Assembly (NCBI GenBank): GCA_964422685.1
Contig: CAYRCG010000046.1
Location: 1-14,380 of the forward strand
Length of the DNA: 14,380 bases
Direction of reading: 5' to 3'
DNA from: Syntrophomonas sp964422685
GTDB lineage: Bacteria; Bacillota; Syntrophomonadia; Syntrophomonadales; Syntrophomonadaceae
In this document: piece by piece, positions 6,661 through 13,246 of the stretch
Numbering within the stretch: position 1 is the first letter of the stretch
Layout of the letters: each line of letters opens with the position of its first letter
Made by a program: the position numbers and the translations under genes
Notes under the pieces: model-generated
The model's input: only the letters and a program-made list of their open reading frames with translations
What the model was told of the DNA's origin: nothing
Database searches by the model: none

Positions 6661-6694
6661 TAGCAGGTTCGTACTAGAACCTGCTATTTTCCTT
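6661..6694 (+). terminator. Rho-independent terminator between ndoA and the C26 hydrolase
   Basis: TAGCAGGTTC (6661-6670) pairs perfectly over 10 bases with GAACCTGCTA (6677-6686) around a 6-base loop, followed by TTTTCCTT. It lies about 145 bases after ndoA, so the operon would have a long 3' untranslated region. Confidence 0.8.
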
Positions 6695-6765
6695 AAGGGG
6701 CTAGGTGCTTTCTTACTGCTGTTTGTAGCCTTAAACCATGGGGGAGAAAAAGAGAGGAGGAAATC

Positions 6766-7449
6766 ATGCAAGCGGTGATAGGCATTAGTGCCAACTATGA
6801 CGCAGGCGAAACCCTGTATTGCCTAAGAGAAGCCTATGTATACTCTGTACGGGAAGCCGGGGGGGTGCCCCTCATCCTGCCTGCCTTGGATGACCCCGCC
6901 CTAATAGAAAACTATCTGGATATCTGTGATGCCTTCATTCTATCCGGGGGCGGGGATATCGACCCCTTTTATTGGGGGGAGGTTCCGGCAATAGGCTTAG
7001 GGGAGATAAATCCCCTGCGGGATTCGTTCGAACTTATGTTAGCCCGGAGGCTACTGCTCCGAGACATGCCGGTCTTGGGAATCTGCCGGGGGTGCCAACT
7101 GCTTTCGGTAGCCTCTGGGGGCAAACTAGTCCAGGATATAACTACCGGAATGTGTCATAAGCAGAATGCTCCGCGTCATTACCCTTTTCATGATATAGTA
7201 GTATATGAAAAAACCCTGTTATCAGGGATTCTAGGGAGTTATGAAATCAGGGTAAACAGCTTCCACCATCAGGCAGTCAAGGAAGCGGGAGTGGGGATGA
7301 GGGTTAGCGCTCTGGCTCCTGATGGCACTATAGAAGCTATTGAAGGCATAGACAGAAAATTCTGGCTGGGGGTACAATGGCACCCGGAATTCTTGCGGGA
7401 TGAGTATTCCCATAGATTGTTCCGAGCCTTGGTCGAGGCGACGCACTGA
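6766..7449 (+). CDS. Peptidase C26 / class I glutamine amidotransferase-like hydrolase
   Basis: A 227-aa protein of the gamma-glutamyl-GABA hydrolase (PuuD-like) group. The triad is visible: nucleophile Cys107 in LGICRGCQLL, and His206 and Glu208 in GVQWHPEF. The family signatures LSGGGDIDPFYWGE (59-72) and RDSFEL (85-90) are present, as is a substrate-pocket NSFHHQAVKE. Members hydrolyse gamma-glutamyl amide bonds, as in putrescine degradation or glutathione-like compounds. No other polyamine gene is nearby, so the substrate is open. AGGAGG lies 5 bases before the ATG. It appears to be transcribed alone after the terminator at 6661, though I see no clear -35/-10 pair. Confidence 0.9.
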   Translation: MQAVIGISANYDAGETLYCLREAYVYSVREAGGVPLILPALDDPALIENYLDICDAFILSGGGDIDPFYWGEVPAIGLGEINPLRDSFELMLARRLLLRDMPVLGICRGCQLLSVASGGKLVQDITTGMCHKQNAPRHYPFHDIVVYEKTLLSGILGSYEIRVNSFHHQAVKEAGVGMRVSALAPDGTIEAIEGIDRKFWLGVQWHPEFLRDEYSHRLFRALVEATH

Positions 7450-7590
7450 TTCGGGTGATAAGAGACTAACGCGGTTATTGCTGCTGTAGCATCCATCCTT
7501 TTTCAATGCTCGCTCGGTATATTTATGCAATCCTAATATAACAAAAGGAATTTTTACAGTAGAGTCTAACGGTATGTAGTCTAAAATAAC

Positions 7591-7608
7591 AGGTAGATTA
7601 TACTACCT
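7591..7608. promoter_or_regulatory. Inverted repeat AGGTAG-N6-CTACCT upstream of the amidohydrolase
   Basis: AGGTAG (7591-7596) and CTACCT (7603-7608) flank ATTATA. TATACT at 7599-7604 resembles a -10 box lying inside it, but I find no good -35 at the right distance. A direct repeat AGTCTAA (7563-7569 and 7578-7584, 15-bp period) lies just upstream. Candidate operator or small hairpin. Confidence 0.4.
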
Positions 7609-7670
7609 AAGAGTTTTGAACGGATAGGGTTTTGCGCTCATAGGATAATACTAAGGAAGGGGTACGGAAA

Positions 7671-8816
7671 TTGATCGCGATTAAAGGCGGCAAGATACTA
7701 ACAATGGATGATGGAGGGAACATTGAAAACGGGGTTATAGTAGTTGAAGGAGAATATATACGATCTATAGAGAAAAACGGTGAAGTCCCTTCCGGTTGCC
7801 AAGTAATCGATGCTGCGGGGAATTACATCTTACCTGGTTTTATTGATGCCCATAACCACATTGGGCTGGAGGAAGAAATATATGGGGACGTGGGTGATGA
7901 TGTTAATGAAAGCAGTAACCCCATTACCCCATATTTGCAGGCCGCCGATGGAATCAACTTTCGCGATCTAGCTTTTGTAGATGCCTTGCGAGGTGGGGTT
8001 ACCCGCTCTCTCTCTATGCCAGGAAGTGCTAATATTATCGGGGGGCAGGCTGTCTTTCTGAGACATTTAGCTGCCTCCCCGGCTGAAATGATATATAAGA
8101 ATCCCTGGGGGTTGAAAGCTGCTCTTGGGGAAAACCCCAAGCGAGTCTACGGGGAGCAAAAGAAAACACCTCTGACCAGGATGGCCAATGCTTCTTTGTT
8201 GCGGGAAGCTCTGTATGTGGCATCTCAGGAAATGGCCCGGGAAGGGAAGAAGGCTCGGGAGGAATACCAGCAAAAGCCCCTGGTACAGGTATTGAAGAAG
8301 GAAATGCCCCTTTTGCTGCATGCTCACCGGGCGGACGATATATTAACCGCCTTGCGCCTTAAGGATGAATTCAATTTCAATCTCATAATACAGCATGGCA
8401 CCGAATCCTTTTTGATTGCGGATGAATTGCGGAAAAGGAATGTAGCGGTATTCCTGGGGCCTTTGTTGGTAAACCGGGCTAAGGTGGAAATGAAGGAAGT
8501 GTCATTCAAAACGGCGTCGGCCCTTGCCCGGGCGGGGGTTGATTTCGCTTTTATTACTGATCACCCGGTGATTCCGGTAGAGCATCTGAGGGTTTGTGCC
8601 GCTCTGGCGGTGCGGGAAGGGTTAGATGAGAATAGGGCTTTGCAGGCTTTAAGCCTTTCTCCGGCGCGTTTGCTGGGGGTTGATGCCGAACTAGGCAGTA
8701 TTGCGCCTGGTAAGCGGGCTGACCTAGTGATATACGATGGACATCCGTTTGATTTTCGTTCTCGGGTTATTTCAGCTATGGTCGATGGGAGAATATGGGG
8801 GAATAGGCGTGAATAA
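7671..8816 (+). CDS. Imidazolonepropionase-like metal-dependent amidohydrolase
   Basis: A 381-aa member of the amidohydrolase superfamily (COG1228-like). The N-terminal composite beta domain (about 1-55) precedes the TIM barrel. Metal ligands visible are His61 and His63 in DAHNH, His217/His219 in LHAHRADD, His242 in IQHGTES and Asp297 in ITDHPVIP; PGKRADLVIYDG closes the C-terminal beta domain. Relatives cleave cyclic amides such as imidazolonepropionate, or act as dipeptidases; no hut genes are near, so a role in histidine breakdown is not supported. The start is TTG, 8 bases after AAGGAAGGGG. GGVTRSLSMPGSANIIGGQ (about 108-126) is typical of this subgroup. Cytosolic, no signal peptide. Its end overlaps the next small ORF by 8 bases. 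Confidence 0.92.
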   Translation: MIAIKGGKILTMDDGGNIENGVIVVEGEYIRSIEKNGEVPSGCQVIDAAGNYILPGFIDAHNHIGLEEEIYGDVGDDVNESSNPITPYLQAADGINFRDLAFVDALRGGVTRSLSMPGSANIIGGQAVFLRHLAASPAEMIYKNPWGLKAALGENPKRVYGEQKKTPLTRMANASLLREALYVASQEMAREGKKAREEYQQKPLVQVLKKEMPLLLHAHRADDILTALRLKDEFNFNLIIQHGTESFLIADELRKRNVAVFLGPLLVNRAKVEMKEVSFKTASALARAGVDFAFITDHPVIPVEHLRVCAALAVREGLDENRALQALSLSPARLLGVDAELGSIAPGKRADLVIYDGHPFDFRSRVISAMVDGRIWGNRRE

Positions 8817-9000
8817 AGGGGATTTATTTACAGTATATCTTAACGGAGTAATGATGACTTTATGTGTCTTGGGCTTTTATAGCGAGGAATATAGCGGGGA
8901 AGATATGGTTATCCTGGCGGTTGTGAACCAGGATGATATGGTATATTTACCAGTAGAAGACCTTCAGGCCCTTTTCCCACGGCTTAAGCAACTTCACTAA
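8809..9000 (+). CDS. Small 63-aa protein of unknown function
   Basis: The frame is open from 8737, but the best start is GTG at 8809, with GGGGGA 6 bases upstream and inside the end of the amidohydrolase (8-base overlap, so coupled translation). The protein is acidic. It begins MNKGDLFTVYLNGVMMTLCV and contains EDMVILAVVNQDDMVYLPVED. The pattern suggests a small beta-rich fold, similar in style to short Firmicutes proteins of the DUF1292 kind, but I cannot assign a family. No signal peptide or cysteine motif. The overlap suggests co-expression with the amidohydrolase. The reading frame is real enough to annotate, but could still be spurious. Confidence 0.6.
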   Translation: MNKGDLFTVYLNGVMMTLCVLGFYSEEYSGEDMVILAVVNQDDMVYLPVEDLQALFPRLKQLH

Positions 9001-9132
9001 ACCCAAGTGACATTGCTACATCTATTTTCCAACAGGAATCCCCCCCCTCAAAGCAGAATATTCTTATCATGACAAAAAACTTAATATTAATGACAAGCAA
9101 AGGGGAAAGGAGGGTGAAAAACTCCGCTTGAC

Positions 9133-9164
9133 CATACGAACAATTAAATAAAAATCATAATTTA
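9133..9164 (+). promoter_or_regulatory. Possible sporulation-sigma (sigma-G/F-like) promoter for the GH18 gene
   Basis: CATA at 9133-9136 and CATAATTTA at 9156-9164 are about 19 bases apart. The second fits the CATWNTA-type -10 of forespore sigma factors better than a sigma-A box, and TTGACC at 9128 has no -10 at 17 bases. Inferred from consensus memory only. Confidence 0.3.
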
Positions 9165-9179
9165 ACGAGGTGTTATAAA

Positions 9180-10541
9180 TTGAGATTCCGGTTTGGTAAG
9201 TACATATTGTTCATGCTTTTGTTTGCCTTCGTGTATACCCTGGTTTTTCCTGTAATAACAGCGGCATCCAGCCCCACCATTAGCATAGATGGTAAGCAGC
9301 GTAGTTTCAGCCCGGGTGCTCAGATAGTTAACGACCGGGCTATGATTCCGCTGCGTTTTGTGGTGGAAGACGAGGCTCTGCAAGGAGAGGTTTTCTGGGA
9401 TGGTTCCTTGCGCAAAGTGGCGATGAATTGTCTGGGTAAATACATAGAAATGTATATCAACGGCAATGAAGCCTGGGTGGATGGGGAAAAAAGGTATTTG
9501 GACTCTCCACCGTATATATTTGAGAATAGGACTTTTATACCATTGCGTTTCATGAGCGAAAATCTGGGGGCAACAGTTGAATGGGATGCGCAGAAAAACG
9601 CGGTATTAATCGACTTTGAATACCGGCCCCGGGTTTTTGCTTATTATTATCGTTCTATGCCTGAATATAAGGAAAATGTCAGTTTGTTTACTGATGTAGC
9701 TTTTCGTTGGTTTGAAACCAATGGAAAGGGAGAATTGTATTATGAATATCAGGATTGCTTTGCCGAAGCCCTTGATTTAGCCAGAAGCAAAGGGGTTAAA
9801 ACTCATGCCAGTGTGGTACTGATGGGAAAGGACGTACTGCACCAGCTACTCGCTAATCCGGGGAACCGGGCTCGTTTGGCAGCTAATCTGTTAGATGTAG
9901 TGAAAAAGGATAATTATGACGGGGTAAACATTGATTTTGAATTACTGGACCCGGCTGATGCGGGAAATTTGACTTTGTTTCTGCAGGAATTGAAAACCTC
10001 TTTGGGGGTGGAAAAGGAACTATCGGCAGCAGTCTTTGCCCGCACCGGTAAGGAAAAATGGGCTACCCCCTATGAGTATGAGAAAATCGGACAGATTGCC
10101 GATTCCGTTGTGGTGATGGCTTATGATTACAGTTATTCTACTACAGCGGCGGGACCGATTGCCCCCCTTTGGTGGGTAAAAGAGGTTTGCGATTACATGC
10201 AAAAGGTGATTCCCCAGGAAAAGATATTGTTAGGTTTACCTACCTACGGATATGATTGGGGTCCCGCCAAGAAGGCGGCGACGGTTACCGCCGCCCGGCT
10301 GGAGGCCTTAGAAAAGCAATACAAATTGCAGAAGGACTTCGATTACCAAAGCATGAGCCCCCGCTATAGCTACTACGACCAGGAGGGGAAATACCACGAA
10401 ATATGGTTAGAAGATACCAGCAGCCTGCGGGAGAAGCTTAATCTGGTACAAACGAACCGGCTGGGAGGAGTTTCTTTCTGGAGAATAGGTAATGGGTTTA
10501 CGGATCTATACCGTTTGCTGGAGGGATGGCACGGAAAGTAA
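9180..10541 (+). CDS. Secreted glycoside hydrolase family 18 protein with copper amine oxidase-N (stalk) domain
   Basis: A 453-aa exported protein. It starts with TTG 7 bases after GAGGTG (9167-9172). A signal peptide covers about residues 1-29. The copper amine oxidase N-terminal-like domain (about 32-150) has two visible repeats, each containing IPLRF and ending in (V/E)FWD or VEWD. The C-terminal domain (about 155-450) is GH18. Its active-site motif is YDGVNIDFE, with Asp247, Asp252 and the acid/base Glu254; the asparagine at 250, where classic chitinases have aspartate, is usual in the spore-type GH18 group (YaaH/SleL-like). VVMAYDYSY, LLGLPTYGYDW and GGVSFWRIGNG complete the barrel. Likely substrate is peptidoglycan N-acetylglucosamine bonds, possibly cortex. 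It is followed by a strong hairpin. The spore role is an inference. Confidence 0.9.
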   Translation: MRFRFGKYILFMLLFAFVYTLVFPVITAASSPTISIDGKQRSFSPGAQIVNDRAMIPLRFVVEDEALQGEVFWDGSLRKVAMNCLGKYIEMYINGNEAWVDGEKRYLDSPPYIFENRTFIPLRFMSENLGATVEWDAQKNAVLIDFEYRPRVFAYYYRSMPEYKENVSLFTDVAFRWFETNGKGELYYEYQDCFAEALDLARSKGVKTHASVVLMGKDVLHQLLANPGNRARLAANLLDVVKKDNYDGVNIDFELLDPADAGNLTLFLQELKTSLGVEKELSAAVFARTGKEKWATPYEYEKIGQIADSVVVMAYDYSYSTTAAGPIAPLWWVKEVCDYMQKVIPQEKILLGLPTYGYDWGPAKKAATVTAARLEALEKQYKLQKDFDYQSMSPRYSYYDQEGKYHEIWLEDTSSLREKLNLVQTNRLGGVSFWRIGNGFTDLYRLLEGWHGK

Positions 10542-10565
10542 ATAGGCAAAAACGCTGGGACTGCG

Positions 10566-10608
10566 AGGGCCGGCAGGGTACTTTTCCTGCCGGCCCTTAT
10601 AATTTAAT
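10566..10608 (+). terminator. Terminator-like hairpin after the GH18 gene
   Basis: AGGGCCGGCAGG (10566-10577) pairs perfectly over 12 bases with CCTGCCGGCCCT (10586-10597) around an 8-base loop. The tail TATAATTTAAT is AT-rich but not a clean U-run, so it may be a weak terminator or a 3'-end stabiliser. Confidence 0.65.
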
Positions 10609-10656
10609 CCCCCTGCTCTTAGCGGTAAATGGTAATATTGATATGGAGGTGAGGGG

Positions 10657-10684
10657 TTGTCATTCCGGGCGCAGAATCTATTAT
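10657..10684 (+). promoter_or_regulatory. Predicted sigma-A promoter of the udg-tsaE-tsaB-rimI-tsaD operon
   Basis: TTGTCA (10657-10662) and TATTAT (10679-10684) are 16 bases apart, each one base off consensus. The expected start is near 10691, about 80 bases before the first gene. The -35 box overlaps the repeat-like end at 10658-10670. Confidence 0.55.
10658..10670. repeat. Partial copy of the 1384-1471 repeat end
   Basis: TGTCATTCCGGGC is identical to the first 13 bases at 1384-1396, and both are followed within a few bases by GAATCT. No matching right end is visible downstream, so this is a fragment or a chance match. Confidence 0.45.
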
Positions 10685-10770
10685 GGCGTATTTTGTGCCG
10701 GGGTCGCCCAACTTGGGGTTTTAATTAATATGAGGTCATGATGAACTAAAAATTGATGGGAGGGGAAAGA

Positions 10771-11460
10771 ATGAGTCCCGAACAACCCAGTTTATTTGAG
10801 GCGTTATCAGGAGAAGGAAAACAACGCCAGGAGCAGCAAAATACCCTTCCTAAAGGGATAATCTCTCCATTCCTGCCCGGAATTAAAGTGGGGGAAGCGT
10901 TCCCCGAAATCGCAGAATTTGCTTTGCTGGAAGAACTAGCGCATAATTGCCGTAGCTGCCGTTTGCGCGGTAGCTGCCGACAGGTAGTGTTCGGCGGTGG
11001 GGATAGGGAAAGTAAGCTGATGTTTATCGGAGAAGGGCCGGGGAAAGATGAAGATGAGCGGGGAATTCCCTTTGTAGGAAAAGCCGGGCAATTGCTGGAC
11101 AAGATACTGGTAGCGGCGGAAATCCCACGTTCTGAGGTTTATATTACTAATGTGGTTAAATGCCGGCCACCAGGTAACCGTTTGCCTAGCCCGGATGAAG
11201 TACGGGAGTGCCGGAATTATTTGGATGCTCAAATAAGAATAATGCAGCCGGGCATAATCGTTTGCCTGGGGGCTATGGCCAGCCAGACGGTCATTGACCC
11301 TAAAGCGAGCATCTCCAAAGTACGGGGAAGGTGGCTGCAGCGGCAAGGGATTAGAATCATGGCTACTTATCACCCGGCGGCCTTGTTGCGCAATCCCTCC
11401 TACAAAAGACCGGCTTGGCAGGATTTTCAGATCATCAGGGATGAATTCAAAAGGAAATAA
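10771..11460 (+). CDS. Family 4 uracil-DNA glycosylase (Fe-S type)
   Basis: A 229-aa DNA repair enzyme that removes uracil from DNA. I set the start at ATG 10771 because a GGGAGGGG box lies 5 bases upstream; the frame is also open from TTG 10753. The [4Fe-4S] cysteines are Cys60 and Cys63 (CRSC), Cys131 (KCRPPGNR) and Cys147 (ECRNYLD); an extra Cys69 is present. Catalytic motif 1 is GEGPGKDEDERGIPFVGKAG and the second is TYHPAALLRNP with His201. The first 45 residues are low-complexity and may be disordered. It heads the t6A operon, 40 bases before tsaE. Its link to tRNA modification is unclear; it may simply share a promoter. Confidence 0.94.
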   Translation: MSPEQPSLFEALSGEGKQRQEQQNTLPKGIISPFLPGIKVGEAFPEIAEFALLEELAHNCRSCRLRGSCRQVVFGGGDRESKLMFIGEGPGKDEDERGIPFVGKAGQLLDKILVAAEIPRSEVYITNVVKCRPPGNRLPSPDEVRECRNYLDAQIRIMQPGIIVCLGAMASQTVIDPKASISKVRGRWLQRQGIRIMATYHPAALLRNPSYKRPAWQDFQIIRDEFKRK

Positions 11461-11500
11461 ACATCAGAGATACGGAATAAACAACCGTTTAGAGGTCGAG

Positions 11501-11986
11501 GTGAAACTTTTGCATATTGAGGTTAAAAGCGATGAAGGGATGCAAAGATTAGGTCATGATCTGGCCCGGGTTTTGGAAAAGGGCGATATCGTTTATTTAC
11601 GTGGGGTGCTAGGGGCGGGCAAGACTACCTTAGCCCGGGGAATTTCCCGCGGCTTGGGCTATAATGGGCGGGTTAACAGCCCTACCTTTACTTTGATGAA
11701 TATCTATGAGGCCCCTGCAGACATTTTTCACTACGACCTTTACCGTTTGGAAAATACCGATATCTGCGATTTGGGATGGGAAGAATACCTGGAAGGAGAC
11801 GGAATATCTTTGATCGAGTGGCCGGAAGCCGGAGAAGGGCAGTTTCCTCCGGAAGGCGTTTTTATAGATATTGAACTATGTTCTGATGACTATGAGCGGG
11901 AAAGGATAGTAAAGGTTTACGGCCGGGGAGAAAAATACCGGCATAAACTAGAGGAGTTGAAAACTTTTGTTGATACTAGCTATTGA
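11501..11986 (+). CDS. tsaE: tRNA t6A biosynthesis ATPase TsaE
   Basis: A 161-aa P-loop protein needed for t6A37 formation in ANN-decoding tRNAs, working with TsaB and TsaD. The Walker A is GVLGAGKTT (about 35-43, Lys41). In many TsaE proteins the second residue is aspartate (GDLGAGKTT); here it is Val36. NSPTFTLMNIY and FHYDLYRL are present, followed by DLGWEEYL and ISLIEWPE. The frame is open from 11294, inside the preceding gene, but that stretch is not TsaE-like. Start choice is between GTG at 11501 (AGAGG 5 bases upstream) and TTG at 11510 (GAGGTGA 4 bases upstream); both are plausible and differ by 3 residues. It overlaps tsaB by 20 bases. Confidence 0.94.
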   Translation: MKLLHIEVKSDEGMQRLGHDLARVLEKGDIVYLRGVLGAGKTTLARGISRGLGYNGRVNSPTFTLMNIYEAPADIFHYDLYRLENTDICDLGWEEYLEGDGISLIEWPEAGEGQFPPEGVFIDIELCSDDYERERIVKVYGRGEKYRHKLEELKTFVDTSY

Positions 11987-12710
11987 CAGCGCTACACCAG
12001 TAGCGGGGATAGCGTTGCTAGATGGCGACAGGCTTTTGCGGGAAGAATTCGGCAATTATAAGAAAACCCATTCACAGACCCTGATGCCCATGATTGATCG
12101 GGTTTTAAAAGAGTGTGATTGCAAAACAAGCGATTTGGCCGCTATAGCTGTTAGTGCCGGCCCAGGCTCTTTTACCGGATTACGCATAGGTATGGCGACT
12201 GCCAAAGGCTTATGCCTGGCCAGTGGCAAAGCCCTAATAGCTCTCGCCAGTTTGGATGCACTGGCTTATAACGTGCAATATAGCCAGGCCCTGGTTTGTC
12301 CCGTGCTCGATGCCAGGAAACAGGAAGTCTACACCTGCTTTTATGATGTTTCCGCCGGTTTACCCCGAAGATTAGCGGAAATGTCGGCCTGTTCACCCGC
12401 TGAGTTTATCGATAAAGCCCATTGCGTAGCCGAGGAAAACGGGCGGGAAAAAATCCTGCTTCTGGGGGATGCCTACCATCCGTATGAGGAGTTTTGGCAA
12501 AAAGAACTAGGGGAAAGGCTGTTGATAGCAGCACCACAGCATATGTACTCAAGGGCTGCCTCCCTGGCTAGCTTGGCCTACTCCGAGCTGAAAGCCGGGG
12601 CAGGGGGCGAAGACCTATTCACTTTGCGCCCCCATTATATTAGGTTATCTGAAGCGGAATACCGTTTGCAGAAGCGGATGATGGAAAGCGGAAACAGAGA
12701 AAATAGATAA
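11967..12710 (+). CDS. tsaB: tRNA t6A biosynthesis partner TsaB
   Basis: A 247-aa actin/ASKHA-fold protein that pairs with TsaD in the t6A complex. It begins MLILAIDSATPVAGIALL, the typical N-terminal phosphate-loop strand, and carries KKTHSQTLMP (His35) and the hallmark SAGPGSFTGLRIG (63-75). It lacks the TsaD metal site, as expected for the non-catalytic paralogue. The start is TTG at 11967 (or the next TTG at 11970), with GAGGAG at 11951-11956, inside the end of tsaE. The C-terminal part (about 200-247) is less conserved and ends in basic, polar sequence. rimI follows after 15 bases. Confidence 0.95.
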   Translation: MLILAIDSATPVAGIALLDGDRLLREEFGNYKKTHSQTLMPMIDRVLKECDCKTSDLAAIAVSAGPGSFTGLRIGMATAKGLCLASGKALIALASLDALAYNVQYSQALVCPVLDARKQEVYTCFYDVSAGLPRRLAEMSACSPAEFIDKAHCVAEENGREKILLLGDAYHPYEEFWQKELGERLLIAAPQHMYSRAASLASLAYSELKAGAGGEDLFTLRPHYIRLSEAEYRLQKRMMESGNRENR

Positions 12711-12725
12711 AAGGAGCCTAATGCC

Positions 12726-13178
12726 GTGTTGAACACCCGGTATCTAATAAGAAAGATGACCCCGAGGGATATTGACCAGGTGATGATAATCGAAGAAAGT
12801 ATCTTCACCTTGCCTTGGTCACGGGATTCGTATCTTAAAGAATTCGATAATAAGTATGCCAGCTATATGGTCTGCGATGTGCGGGGTGAAATAGCGGCTT
12901 ATGCCGGCATCTGGATAGTATTTGAGGAGGCGCATATCACCAACGTAGCCGTTGATAAACGGTTTCACCGGCAGGGTATGGGGCAAGCCTTGATGGCGAT
13001 AATGGAACAGCAAGCATGCCGGAAAAGAGCGGCCTCTATAAGGTTGGAAGTAAGGCCTTCCAATATAGCGGCCTTAAATATGTATAGGAAACTAGGTTAT
13101 ACCCAGGCTGGTCTACGCCGGGGGTATTATTCCGATAACCTGGAGGATGCCTGGCTGATGATAAAACGGCTAGATTAA
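12726..13178 (+). CDS. rimI: RimI-type ribosomal protein S18 N-acetyltransferase
   Basis: A 150-aa GNAT enzyme; RimI acetylates the N-terminal alanine of ribosomal protein S18 using acetyl-CoA. The acetyl-CoA binding motif RQGMG (82-86) follows THE-like strand ITNVAVDKRFH, and RLEVRPSN plus ALNMYRKLGY supply the conserved Asn and Tyr. The start is GTG at 12726, 9 bases after GGAG; TTG at 12729 is an alternative. An ATG at 12721 is out of frame and hits a stop at once. The position between tsaB and tsaD is the common Firmicutes arrangement. Substrate assignment rests on this context. Confidence 0.92.
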   Translation: MLNTRYLIRKMTPRDIDQVMIIEESIFTLPWSRDSYLKEFDNKYASYMVCDVRGEIAAYAGIWIVFEEAHITNVAVDKRFHRQGMGQALMAIMEQQACRKRAASIRLEVRPSNIAALNMYRKLGYTQAGLRRGYYSDNLEDAWLMIKRLD

Positions 13179-13246
13179 ACACTTTTGCAGATGAAACTAA
13201 AGTATATTAGTCAGATGAGTAAGAAATCGATAGAAAGGTGAATAAT

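Noticed and set aside
6590..6690. Possible T-box or other riboswitch leader upstream of the C26 hydrolase, because GGTTCCGC precedes a strong terminator.
   Set aside because: The T-box sequence (AGGGTGGTACCGCG type) is absent and no alternative antiterminator pairing is evident.
9114..9131. A five-codon GTG ORF behind AAGGAGG upstream of the GH18 gene.
   Set aside because: The ribosome binding site is immediately adjacent to the start, leaving no spacing, and the peptide is too short to support as an attenuator.
10526..10741. A 71-codon open frame between the GH18 gene and the glycosylase.
   Set aside because: It spans a terminator hairpin, a promoter and a repeat fragment, lacks a ribosome binding site and has no recognisable protein features.
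11294..11500. Extended N-terminus of TsaE inside the uracil-DNA glycosylase gene.
   Set aside because: The stretch is not TsaE-like, overlaps a well-conserved gene, and better starts exist at 11501 or 11510.
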